Source: Acidobacteriota bacterium
GTDB taxonomy: Bacteria; Acidobacteriota; Thermoanaerobaculia; Multivoradales; JAHEKO01
Direction of reading: 5' to 3'
Assembly: GCA_027296385.1 (NCBI GenBank)
Contig: JAPUJD010000021.1
Location: 1-15,046 of the forward strand
DNA length: 15,046 bases
Numbering within the stretch: position 1 is the stretch's first letter; the number at the start of each line of letters is the position of its first letter. A program made the position numbers and the translations under genes. Positions 1 through 6,375 of this stretch are shown one piece after another. A model generated the notes under the pieces. It did not search any database. It worked only from the letters and a program-made list of their open reading frames with translations, and was not told the origin of the DNA.

Positions 1-617
1 CGCAGGAGGAGATCGTCGGCGCCGGCAACGAGGGGCTGACATTTATCTGGATGCCGCAGCTCTTCGCCCAGATGCCCGGCGGGAGGATCTTCATGATCCT
101 GTTCTTTCTGGCCCTGACCTTCGCCGCCATCACCAGCCTGATCGCGATGATCGAGCTCGCGGCGCGCAATCTGATGGATGGCGGATTGCCGCGGCGCAAG
201 GCCGTGATCTGGGTCGGCGCCGCGGTGGCGGTCTTCGGCATTCCGTCGGCACTCTCGATCGAGATATTCAAGAACCAGGACTGGGTCTGGGGCGTCGGTC
301 TCATGCTCTCCGGACTCTTCTTCGCCCTCGCCGCGCGCAAGTTCGGGCTCGAGAAGCTCCGTACCGAAGATCTCAACGGTGAAGGCAGCGATCTCCACGT
401 CGGCCGCGTGTGGAGCTTCGTGGTCGGGGTCGTGGTGCCCATCGAGGCGATCGTGCTGATGGTCTGGTGGCTATGGTCGGCGGCGCGGGACAACCCCGAC
501 TGGCTCGACGTGTTCAGCTCCTACAGCGTCGGAACAGTCATCGTTCAGTGGGCGATCGGTCTCACGGCGTTGATTCTCTACAACCGCTGGCGCATGCGGC
601 GCAAGGAGGAGTCATGA
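1..617 (+). CDS. Neurotransmitter:sodium symporter (NSS) family transporter, C-terminal part
   Basis: This is the 3' end of a Na+-coupled amino-acid symporter in the inner membrane; the start lies before the window. The open frame runs in from base 3, before the internal ATG at 51, and reads as the conserved NSS stretch ending in LPQ/MPQLFAQMPGG. About five hydrophobic segments follow: near the MILFFLALTFAAITSLIAM stretch, AVIWVGAAVAVFGI, VGLMLSGLFFALAA, WSFVVGVVVPIEAIVLMVWW and VIVQWAIGLTALILY. This agrees with the last helices of an 11-12-helix NSS protein, and the tail is basic (RWRMRRKEES). The stop overlaps the start of a MetS-like small subunit (ATGA), which fits the bacterial two-component methionine/alanine type (MetPS of Corynebacterium is the known example). 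Family is firm. Substrate is inferred only from the partner, because the Na+- and substrate-binding helices 1 and 6 are outside the window. Confidence 0.9.
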   Translation, partial: QEEIVGAGNEGLTFIWMPQLFAQMPGGRIFMILFFLALTFAAITSLIAMIELAARNLMDGGLPRRKAVIWVGAAVAVFGIPSALSIEIFKNQDWVWGVGLMLSGLFFALAARKFGLEKLRTEDLNGEGSDLHVGRVWSFVVGVVVPIEAIVLMVWWLWSAARDNPDWLDVFSSYSVGTVIVQWAIGLTALILYNRWRMRRKEES

Positions 618-721
618 GTGGAAGTGCGGTGGTGATGATGATCTTGGTCTGCGGCTTCGTCTGGGGGGGCTTCGTGTACTTGCTCGTCCGTGCGGTGCGT
701 AGCGAGGCCGACAAGTCCTAG
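614..721 (+). CDS. MetS-like small subunit of NSS transporter (35 aa)
   Basis: A 35-residue single-helix membrane protein starts at an ATG that overlaps the transporter stop (ATGA). A strong AAGGAGG at 603-609 lies a few bases upstream. The protein opens MSGSAVVMMILVCGFVWGG and closes with a basic-acidic tail (RAVRSEADKS). The Ser-Ala-x-x-Met-Met start followed by a hydrophobic helix with V/I-W-G-G matches what I know of the methionine/alanine importer small-subunit family (MetS; Pfam MaAIMP_sms). In Corynebacterium MetS is needed for activity of the large subunit MetP. The protein is shorter than the roughly 60-aa Corynebacterium MetS. The coupling strongly suggests assembly with the upstream symporter. 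The gene is easy to miss because of its size. Confidence 0.8.
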   Translation: MSGSAVVMMILVCGFVWGGFVYLLVRAVRSEADKS

Positions 722-738
722 ACAGAAACGGCCCGGCG

Positions 739-1233
739 TTGCGGATCTACCTCACCGGGTTCATGGGCGCCGGCAAGACCACGGTCGGCGAAGCTTTGGC
801 CGCCAGACTGGCATGGCCGTTCGTCGATCTCGACACCAGCATCGAGGAGAGCGCTGGTCTCGCCCTCAGGGAGATCTTCGACACTCTGGGCGAGGTACGC
901 TTTCGCCAGCTCGAAAGCGAGGGCCTACGCCGCACGGGGGCGCTAGCGGCCTGCGTCGTCGCCACCGGCGGCGGCACCCCGGTCGATCGGGAGAATCGCG
1001 CCTGGATGCAGGCGCACGGGCGAGTGGTCTGGCTGGATGTTGCGTTCGAGGAAGTTGCGACACGGCTCCGGGACGATCGCCGGCGGCCTCTCTACTCGGA
1101 CCGCGAAGCCGCAGCCCTGCTCTTCGAGCAGCGACGTCCGGCCTACTCGGAGAACGACCTTGCCGTGCACGTGGAAGGGCGGTCCGCCGCCGGTCTCGCC
1201 GTCGCGATCGCCGATGCTCTCGGGCTGCGATAG
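739..1233 (+). CDS. aroK: Shikimate kinase
   Basis: Shikimate kinase phosphorylates the 3-hydroxyl of shikimate with ATP, the fifth step of the chorismate pathway, in the cytoplasm. The 164-aa length is typical. Visible motifs in order are the Walker A GFMGAGKTT (residues 7-15), DLDTSIEE (30-37) carrying the shikimate/Mg-binding Asp, the shikimate-binding Arg in the VRFRQLE segment (about 54-59), the GGG loop at 77-79, the lid RRRPLY (114-119) and the C-terminal RRPAYS adenine-side motif (132-137). The start is a TTG at 739. The next ATG (763) would fall inside the P-loop motif and remove its leading beta strand, so TTG is preferred. No clear Shine-Dalgarno sequence is visible. It begins 17 bp after the NSS small subunit and ends 9 bp before the DtxR-type regulator. 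I see no functional link to either neighbour. Confidence 0.95.
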   Translation: MRIYLTGFMGAGKTTVGEALAARLAWPFVDLDTSIEESAGLALREIFDTLGEVRFRQLESEGLRRTGALAACVVATGGGTPVDRENRAWMQAHGRVVWLDVAFEEVATRLRDDRRRPLYSDREAAALLFEQRRPAYSENDLAVHVEGRSAAGLAVAIADALGLR

Positions 1234-1242
1234 GCTGGCCCC

Positions 1243-1923
1243 GTGGCGACGAGCACGGTCGAGGATTACCTGAAGACGATTCTGTTGGCCGAAGGCCGAC
1301 TGGGTGGTCTCGTCGGCATGGGGCGGATCGCCGATGATCTGAAGGTCGCTCCCGGCACCGTGACAGCCATGGTCAAGACCCTGGCCCAGAGCGGGCTGGT
1401 CGACTACGCGCCTTACAGCGGAGTACAGCTCACCGAAGCGGGCCGCCGGCTGGCGCTGCACGTGCTGCGGCGTCACCGTCTGATCGAGCTGCTCTTGGTT
1501 CGGGTCCTCGGCATGAGCTGGAGCGACGTCCACCAGGAGGCCGAGGAGCTCGAGCATGCGGTGTCGGATCTTCTCATCGAGCGTATCGACGAGAAACTCG
1601 GGTTTCCCTCGGTGGATCCGCACGGCGATCCGATTCCCGACGCGCAGGGCGTCGTGACTGAGCCCGAGTTGACGAGCCTGCCCGTTTGCCGTATCGGCGA
1701 GCGCCTCGAGGTGCGGCGGGTGGGTGACCAAGGGGTCGAGTTTCTTCGTCTCCTCGAGCGACTGGGGCTGATCCCGGGATCACCGATCACCCTCATCTCG
1801 CGCGACGACGAGGCAGACACGGTGCTGCTCGAGAACGCGACCGGCGAGCGCGTGCAGCTGGGAATCCGCGCCGCGGCCAAGATCTTCGTCGGCCCAGCTC
1901 TGATCGGGCAGGCGTCGAGCTGA
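1243..1923 (+). CDS. DtxR/MntR-family metal-dependent transcriptional repressor
   Basis: This 226-aa regulator has the three-part DtxR layout: N-terminal winged helix-turn-helix (residues 1-62, recognition region about VAPGTVTAMVKTL), metal-binding dimerisation domain (about 63-140), and a C-terminal SH3-like/FeoA-type domain (about 145-218). Metal ligand positions aligned by eye with IdeR/DtxR and MntR are D8, H78, E82, H97, E101, E104 and H105. E101 sits where DtxR/IdeR have the Fe-selective Cys102 and D8 where they have Met10. Both changes resemble MntR, although MntR Glu11 is Lys here. I infer a Mn2+- or Fe2+/Mn2+-responsive repressor controlling metal uptake; no target gene is in the window. 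The start is a GTG at 1243 with no clear Shine-Dalgarno sequence. A TAGGCT hexamer at 1231-1236 could be a -10 box for a leaderless message. Confidence 0.9.
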   Translation: MATSTVEDYLKTILLAEGRLGGLVGMGRIADDLKVAPGTVTAMVKTLAQSGLVDYAPYSGVQLTEAGRRLALHVLRRHRLIELLLVRVLGMSWSDVHQEAEELEHAVSDLLIERIDEKLGFPSVDPHGDPIPDAQGVVTEPELTSLPVCRIGERLEVRRVGDQGVEFLRLLERLGLIPGSPITLISRDDEADTVLLENATGERVQLGIRAAAKIFVGPALIGQASS

Positions 1924-1961
1924 AAGAAGATCGCGCCCTGGCTGCGTGGACGGGCAGCTTG

Positions 1962-1990
1962 TTGCCGTAGAGCGCGGTGCGGCGTAGCAT
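1962..1990 (+). promoter_or_regulatory. Predicted sigma70-type promoter of the HEAT-cyclophilin gene
   Basis: A TTGCCG hexamer (1962-1967) and a TAGCAT hexamer (1985-1990) are 17 bp apart, the optimal sigma70 spacing. They lie in the only sizeable gap between genes here (1924-1998). Transcription would start at about 1996-1999, at or just before the ATG at 1999, and no Shine-Dalgarno sequence precedes that ATG, so the message may be leaderless. This rests on pattern only; the -35 box matches consensus at four of six positions. Confidence 0.45.
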
Positions 1991-1998
1991 CAGTTCAG

Positions 1999-3987
1999 AT
2001 GCGACGGAGCCTTCCAGCATTGGCTTTGCTCCTGGCTTGTACCGGCTCACAGCCGCCAGCCGGGGTCGAAGTGGCGGTCGCCGCGGACGTGCCCCACCTC
2101 GAGGAGCGCGCGTTGCTCCTGCTGCTGGTGGACCAGCAGCTCTACGATCCTTTCACCGCCAATCGCGTCCGTGAGCTCGGTCCCGAGATGCGAGTCGAGC
2201 TGGCTCGCTCCTTGGCGCGGACCGGCGACTTTGGCGCCCGTCCGTCGTTGGAAGCCCTAGCACTGGACGAAGACCTCGAAGTGAGGCGCGAAGCCGTCTT
2301 CGGCCTTGGCGTCCTGGGGGACGCTGAGGCCATACCACTGCTGGTGCGGCTCGCGATGGACGTGGATCGGGAGACTGGCCGCCTCGCGGTCGAGGCACTG
2401 GCCAAGCTGGAGGCCCCGATCGGGCGTGTGACGCAAGGCGTGCGCAGCCTGCCACCCGAGGAACTCTGGGGCAGACTCGCTCCCGCCCTCTTCCGGTTCC
2501 CGCCTGAGGCCGCTCTGCCGACAGTCAAGCGTGCCCTGATCGAGGGCGGTACCGCGGTCTACTCCCTCGCCATGTACGCGCTGGCGCGCAATCCTCAGCC
2601 ATCCTCCCTGCCGATTCTGCGGGAGTTGCTGGCGGATCCGGACCCCTGGTTGCGCTCGCTGGCGGCGCGGGCCGTGGGCCAGGTCGGGGACCGCAGCGAT
2701 CTCTCTCGTTTGTGGCCGCTGCTGGGGGACTCCGAGCTCGGACCGGTCATCCAGGCTCTGCGCAGCGCACGGCGACTCGTGGCCGGAGGAGTGACCGCGC
2801 CGCCGGCCGAGTGGGGGCCGCGGCTGCGCGAGCTGATGCTAGATCCGCGAAGGCACGTGCGCCTGAGCGCGATTGAGACCAGCGGAGCCTGGCTAAAAGA
2901 CGAGGAGCTGGGGCAGGCACTCCTCGAACGCTACGAAACTGCCACGGGGCGCGAACGAGAGCTCGTACTTCTTGCACTCGCAGCGGCGCGTCATCCGCGG
3001 GCGGCGGAGCTCGTCGGCCAGGCCGGCAACGCCCCGGAGACGGCTCTGCGGCAGAGATCGGCCGCTGCGGCCGGCCTGCTCGCCGAGCTGCCGATCCTTC
3101 GTCGGTTGGCGGTCGACGCGGAACCGGCGGTCCGCGCCGCTGCGGCGACCGAGCTCCTACGGCTGGAAGGTGAGCACGATCCCAGCCTGGCGGCTCGAGC
3201 CCTCGGCGATCCGGATCCCGTGGTGCGTGCGAGCGCGTTCGACTGGGCGCGCGAGCACCCGGTGATACCGGTGGCAGACCTGCTGGCGGCCTTGGGCAGC
3301 ATGGGCGAAACCGATGTCGTCGAGGCCCAGATGGCCGCCCTGAAGGCGGTGCAGGCGCGGGCCGAGGCGGTACCGGAAGACAAGGAAGTGGTGGTGGCGG
3401 CGCTCGAGCTGTTGGCGCGGGAGGGCTCCTTCGTGTTACGCGATCGGGCGGGCCAGGCGTTGGTCGCGCTGGGCGAAGCGCGACCTGGCGTCGGTCCCAT
3501 GGCCTCGCAGCGGAAGGTGGCAGCTTACCGCCGCGTCGTAAGGAGGGCCTGGCCGCCGCGGACGGTCCGCTTGACGACCAACCGAGGTGAGATCGATCTG
3601 GCCCTCGAATGTCGCCAAGCGCCGTTGACCTGCGTCAACTTCCTGCAATTGGTGCAGCATGGCTTCTACGACGGACTGACCCTTCATCGGGTCCTGGCGG
3701 ATTTCGTCATCCAGGGAGGCGATCCGCGAGGCGACGGCTACGGCGGTCCGGGCTACATGATCCGCGACGAGATCAACCGTCTGCGTTACGAGCGGGGGCG
3801 AGTAGGCATGGCGCTGGCGGGCCCTCATACCGGCGGCAGCCAGTTCTTCATCACCCTCTCGCCGCAACCCCATCTCGACGGCAAGTACACTATCTTTGGG
3901 CGGGTCATCGCCGGGGACGAGATCCTCGACGAGGTCACGCAAGGGGACGTAATCCTCTCGGCGTGGGAGCTCCCGGCCGTGCAATAG
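1999..3987 (+). CDS. HEAT-repeat lipoprotein with C-terminal cyclophilin peptidyl-prolyl isomerase domain
   Basis: A 662-aa fusion. Residues 1-14 form a lipoprotein signal (MRRSLPALALLLAC) with lipobox L-L-A-C, so Cys14 should be lipid-modified. Residues of about 35-500 are HEAT/PBS-lyase-like helical repeats, with recurring patterns such as DPDPWLRSLAARAVG and DPDPVVRASAFDWA. Residues 523 to about 655 form a cyclophilin domain. By comparison with human CypA, catalytic Arg55 is R564, Phe60 is F569, Gln63 is Q572, and Gln111 and Phe113 are Q615 and F617. CypA Trp121 is H625, common in bacterial forms, and His126 is Y630. The core catalytic residues are kept, so active prolyl isomerisation is expected. 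I infer an envelope-anchored folding factor, probably periplasmic, whose HEAT solenoid binds client or partner proteins. Its own promoter is predicted upstream. Start choice is supported by the signal peptide. Confidence 0.9.
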   Translation: MRRSLPALALLLACTGSQPPAGVEVAVAADVPHLEERALLLLLVDQQLYDPFTANRVRELGPEMRVELARSLARTGDFGARPSLEALALDEDLEVRREAVFGLGVLGDAEAIPLLVRLAMDVDRETGRLAVEALAKLEAPIGRVTQGVRSLPPEELWGRLAPALFRFPPEAALPTVKRALIEGGTAVYSLAMYALARNPQPSSLPILRELLADPDPWLRSLAARAVGQVGDRSDLSRLWPLLGDSELGPVIQALRSARRLVAGGVTAPPAEWGPRLRELMLDPRRHVRLSAIETSGAWLKDEELGQALLERYETATGRERELVLLALAAARHPRAAELVGQAGNAPETALRQRSAAAAGLLAELPILRRLAVDAEPAVRAAAATELLRLEGEHDPSLAARALGDPDPVVRASAFDWAREHPVIPVADLLAALGSMGETDVVEAQMAALKAVQARAEAVPEDKEVVVAALELLAREGSFVLRDRAGQALVALGEARPGVGPMASQRKVAAYRRVVRRAWPPRTVRLTTNRGEIDLALECRQAPLTCVNFLQLVQHGFYDGLTLHRVLADFVIQGGDPRGDGYGGPGYMIRDEINRLRYERGRVGMALAGPHTGGSQFFITLSPQPHLDGKYTIFGRVIAGDEILDEVTQGDVILSAWELPAVQ

Positions 3988-4011
3988 AAGTTGCTAGACT
4001 CGCTGGCATCG

Positions 4012-4188
4012 ATGAAAGGGAGCTGGAGCAAGAGCCTGGGTTGGACCCTCCAGTTCCTGGCGCTGGTGATCGTGGGCACCGCTCTTCTGGTCGGCCTCGT
4101 CTACGACGCCCTGAGAACCGAGGTCGCGATGCTGGCCGTTGGCGGCGGCCTCTTTCTTCTCGGCCGGCAGCTCCTGGGTTCCGAGTAG
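4012..4188 (+). CDS. Small two-helix membrane protein of unknown function (58 aa)
   Basis: The ATG at 4012 gives a 58-aa protein, MKGSWSKSLGWTLQFLALVI onward. An earlier in-frame TTG at 3991 would add seven residues and is less likely. It has two hydrophobic segments (about residues 11-30 and 36-52) joined by a short loop YDALRTEVAM, and ends GRQLLGSE. A short basic N-terminus suggests an N-in, C-in hairpin. I recognise no family. It lies 24 bp after the HEAT-cyclophilin gene and 65 bp before the ECF sigma gene. A TAGACT hexamer at 3995-4000 could be a -10 box, but no -35 partner is visible. High-GC frames often stay open by chance, so the clear hydrophobic hairpin is the main support. Confidence 0.6.
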   Translation: MKGSWSKSLGWTLQFLALVIVGTALLVGLVYDALRTEVAMLAVGGGLFLLGRQLLGSE

Positions 4189-4253
4189 TCCGGCGGTCCG
4201 ATCCGGCGGCCACGGCAACTCCGCAACCTTCCCGCGAACAGGCCGTAGAAGAG

Positions 4254-4838
4254 ATGCCAAGCGAGAACCCCACCCCGACCGATGCCGAGTTGGTGGCCGG
4301 TACTCTCAGCGGCCGAGAGGACTACTTCGGTGATCTCGTCAATCGATACAAAGGACCGCTGGTCAACTACCTCTTTCGGATGGTGCGCCAGCCCGACGAG
4401 GCGCACGATCTTGCCCAAGAAGTCTTCATCAAGATCTACCGAGCGCTCGATCGCTATGACCCGCAATACAAGTTCTCGACCTGGCTCTTTCGCATCGCGC
4501 AGAACGCCGCGATCGACCGCATCCGCAAGCGTCGTATCCAGGTGGTCTCGATGGATCGACCGAATGATGATGGCGGAGATGGAGTCTGGGAATTCCCCAG
4601 CGATGAGCCTGATCCTTACCGGGACTCGAGAAACCGGGAGCGTGGCGACGCCATCCAGCAGGCGATCGACGCTCTGCCGTGGGAGTATCGGGAGCTCATC
4701 GTGATGCGTCATTACGGAGAGCTGTCCTACGAGGAGATCGCCCGGGCCAAAGACATGCCCCTGGGCACGGTGAAGAACAAACTATTTCGCGGACGCCAGA
4801 TGCTGAAGAAATCTCTGGCACAATACCTAACGGACTGA
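4254..4838 (+). CDS. ECF-type (sigma-70 family) RNA polymerase sigma factor
   Basis: The 194-aa protein has the two ECF sigma domains. Region 2 (about residues 25-94) contains the DEAHDLAQEVFIKIY core-binding helix, the FSTWLFRIAQNAAIDRIRK -10-recognition segment, and a linker rich in Asp and Pro after it. Region 4 (about 133-187) carries ALPWEYRELIVMRHYGELSY and the helix-turn-helix SYEEIARAKDMPLGTVKNKL. The frame is open far upstream (from 3609), but that part runs through other genes. The ATG at 4254 gives the normal ECF N-terminus (DAELVAGTLSG...). The ribosome site GAAGAG is weak. An anti-sigma-like membrane protein follows after 11 bp and a bactofilin-like membrane protein after that. 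I infer envelope-signal control, as is usual for RpoE-like ECF systems. The promoter it recognises is not evident. Confidence 0.93.
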   Translation: MPSENPTPTDAELVAGTLSGREDYFGDLVNRYKGPLVNYLFRMVRQPDEAHDLAQEVFIKIYRALDRYDPQYKFSTWLFRIAQNAAIDRIRKRRIQVVSMDRPNDDGGDGVWEFPSDEPDPYRDSRNRERGDAIQQAIDALPWEYRELIVMRHYGELSYEEIARAKDMPLGTVKNKLFRGRQMLKKSLAQYLTD

Positions 4839-4849
4839 TCGGCGAAGCG

Positions 4850-5443
4850 ATGGACTGGAACGACCCGAGTACGATTGACGAGTGGCTCTACCTCGAACCT
4901 GACGGCGAGCTGACGAGCGCCGAGCTCAGACAGCTCGACGCCGCTGCGGCCGCCTCGCCGGAGACGGCGCACACGCGACAGGAGCTTGCTCGCCTGAGCG
5001 AGATCCTCGAGGCTTCGAAGATCGAGGTCCGACCCTCCTTCGAGGCCGAGGTTCTGGCGAGCCTGCCGCCGGCGCCGTGGAGCGCGCGACATCCGCGCAG
5101 CTGGTGGGGTGCCGCCGCCGTGTTGGCGGTCTTCGGCGGCGCCGCCGCCTTGCTGGCCGGGATGAGCGCCGCTCAGTTGCAACCGGTCTCGCCATTCCTG
5201 GCGGCGATGGCCGCCATCGGCGACCTGCTGGCTTCTTCCGTGGCAGCGGGAGCCGGCCTGATCGGGGCGTCCTGGCGTGGAATCGGACTGGCGGTTGGCG
5301 ACTGGCTCGGAGAGTCTATCCCCAATGCGGTTGCCTTTGGTGTCTTCGTGGTCGGGGTCAATCTGATCCTGCTGCGCCTTCTCCGGCGCCGCTCCCGGTT
5401 CGAGGTCGTGGCCTCCGAGTCGAAATCGACCTCGATCGAGTAA
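4850..5443 (+). CDS. Probable membrane anti-sigma factor lacking the zinc motif
   Basis: This 197-aa protein starts at ATG 4850, 11 bp after the ECF sigma stop. Residues 10-56 resemble the anti-sigma domain of zf-HC2-type regulators: an acidic EWLYLEPDGELTSAELRQLD helix followed by an Ala-rich helix. The usual H-x3-C-x2-C zinc site is replaced by A32-x3-S36-x2-T39 (SPET instead of CPEC), and the protein has no Cys at all. A transmembrane helix at about 86-105 is followed by an Ala/Gly-rich, partly amphipathic stretch (about 110-150). A second helix lies at about 156-178, then a basic RRRSR and a Ser-rich tail. It probably sequesters the upstream sigma factor at the membrane. Assignment rests on gene order, the N-terminal pattern and topology. 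A generic membrane protein is the alternative. Confidence 0.72.
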   Translation: MDWNDPSTIDEWLYLEPDGELTSAELRQLDAAAAASPETAHTRQELARLSEILEASKIEVRPSFEAEVLASLPPAPWSARHPRSWWGAAAVLAVFGGAAALLAGMSAAQLQPVSPFLAAMAAIGDLLASSVAAGAGLIGASWRGIGLAVGDWLGESIPNAVAFGVFVVGVNLILLRLLRRRSRFEVVASESKSTSIE

Positions 5444-5453
5444 GCTAGCCTGC

Positions 5454-6362
5454 ATGAGAAGGCTCTGGCTCTGGGCGGCGCTCGGGAGCGTGGCGGTGCC
5501 AGGGTTCGCGGTTCCGGCCCTGCGAATCGCTCCTGGGAGCGTTGCGCGCAGTGAGGTGGTGGCCCTGGGACGGGACCTCGTAGTCGAAGGAGAGGCGCAG
5601 CGCGACGTGGCGGTGATCAACGGCGACGCGCGAATCGACGGCGTCGTGGCCGGTGACGTCATCGTTCTCGGAGGGTCGGTTGCCCTGAGCTCCGGAGCGC
5701 GGGTGGAGGGCGACGTCTTCACCATTGGGGGCGAGATCGAGACCGCCCCGGGCGCACAGATCGGGGGTCGAGCCGTGGCTTATCCGTCGATCGGTGCCGC
5801 TTGGTTGACCCTGCTCGAGGGCCCGAGCCTCGGCCTCTCGGCGACTTCACCGGTGGTCCTGGCGGCCAAGCTCGCGCTGCTGACGGCCTGGCTGGTCCTG
5901 GCGGTGGGACTCCTGGCGGTGAGCGGCCACAGCATGCTGGCGACTTCGGAGTTGGTCGGGGCGGAGCCGCTGCGCAATTTCGTCACCGGCTTGACGGCCG
6001 TCCTGGCGTTGTTCGTCGTCGCGCTCGGCCTCACCGCGTTCGTGCCGGGCATAGCCGGCGTTCCGCTGCTCGCCTTGGTCGTGCTCTTCGCCCTGCTGCT
6101 CAAGCTGTGGGGCATGGTGGCGGTCTTCCACGCCCTGGGCGATTGGCTGAGCCGGGTGGTGCTGAAGCGGCGTCTCCAGCCCCTAAACGCGGCCACCCTC
6201 GGCGTCGTGGTACTGGGCGCGATCAAACTCATTCCCTGGGCCGGCACCATCCTGTGGTGGGCTGCCACCTTCATTGGTATCGGCGTGGCACTGGCGACCA
6301 AGTTCGGCCGCCGCGAGCCGTGGCTCGAAACGCCGCCGCCCGCCGGGCTGGTCCTCGGTTAG
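5454..6362 (+). CDS. Bactofilin-like (polymer-forming) domain fused to a polytopic membrane domain
   Basis: The 302-aa protein starts with a signal-peptide-like segment (MRRLWLWAALGSVAVPGFA). Residues of about 25-105 are short beta-helix repeats of bactofilin/polymer-forming type, with alternating 'G-D/V-V' steps such as RDVAVINGDARIDGVVAGDV and GARVEGDVFTIGG. The remainder has about five hydrophobic segments (about 130-155, 178-198, 202-228, 246-262, 265-287). It starts 10 bp after the anti-sigma-like gene, so it is probably the third gene of the sigma operon. Known bactofilins are usually cytoplasmic scaffolds. Here a leader before the repeats and a membrane domain after them suggest a membrane-embedded form with the beta-helix outside the cytoplasm. 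The function of this architecture is not known to me. A TAGCCT hexamer just before the start is too close to serve as a -10 box for this ATG. Confidence 0.8.
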   Translation: MRRLWLWAALGSVAVPGFAVPALRIAPGSVARSEVVALGRDLVVEGEAQRDVAVINGDARIDGVVAGDVIVLGGSVALSSGARVEGDVFTIGGEIETAPGAQIGGRAVAYPSIGAAWLTLLEGPSLGLSATSPVVLAAKLALLTAWLVLAVGLLAVSGHSMLATSELVGAEPLRNFVTGLTAVLALFVVALGLTAFVPGIAGVPLLALVVLFALLLKLWGMVAVFHALGDWLSRVVLKRRLQPLNAATLGVVVLGAIKLIPWAGTILWWAATFIGIGVALATKFGRREPWLETPPPAGLVLG

Positions 6363-6375
6363 GCCCTAAGGAGAA

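Noticed and set aside
943..1731. 262-aa minus-strand open frame across shikimate kinase and the DtxR-type regulator
   Set aside because: It spans two well-supported genes on the other strand and shows no family features.
3609..4253. Upstream extension of the sigma-factor frame
   Set aside because: It runs out of frame through the cyclophilin domain and the 58-aa gene; its translation is not sigma-like before the ATG at 4254.
4189..4253. TCCGGCGG direct repeat (4189-4196, 4202-4209) and a CGAAC near 4232 as sigma autoregulation sites
   Set aside because: The repeat is short and GC-rich enough to arise by chance, and no -10 partner is found at ECF-type spacing from CGAAC.
4727..5725. 332-aa minus-strand open frame opposite the anti-sigma and bactofilin-like genes
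   Set aside because: Its composition mirrors the plus-strand codons and it has no motif; the plus-strand operon explains the region.
6359..6369. Inverted repeat TTAGG-C-CCTAA between the converging operons as a terminator
   Set aside because: The stem is 5 bp with a 1-nt loop and no T-run on either strand; too short to form an intrinsic terminator.
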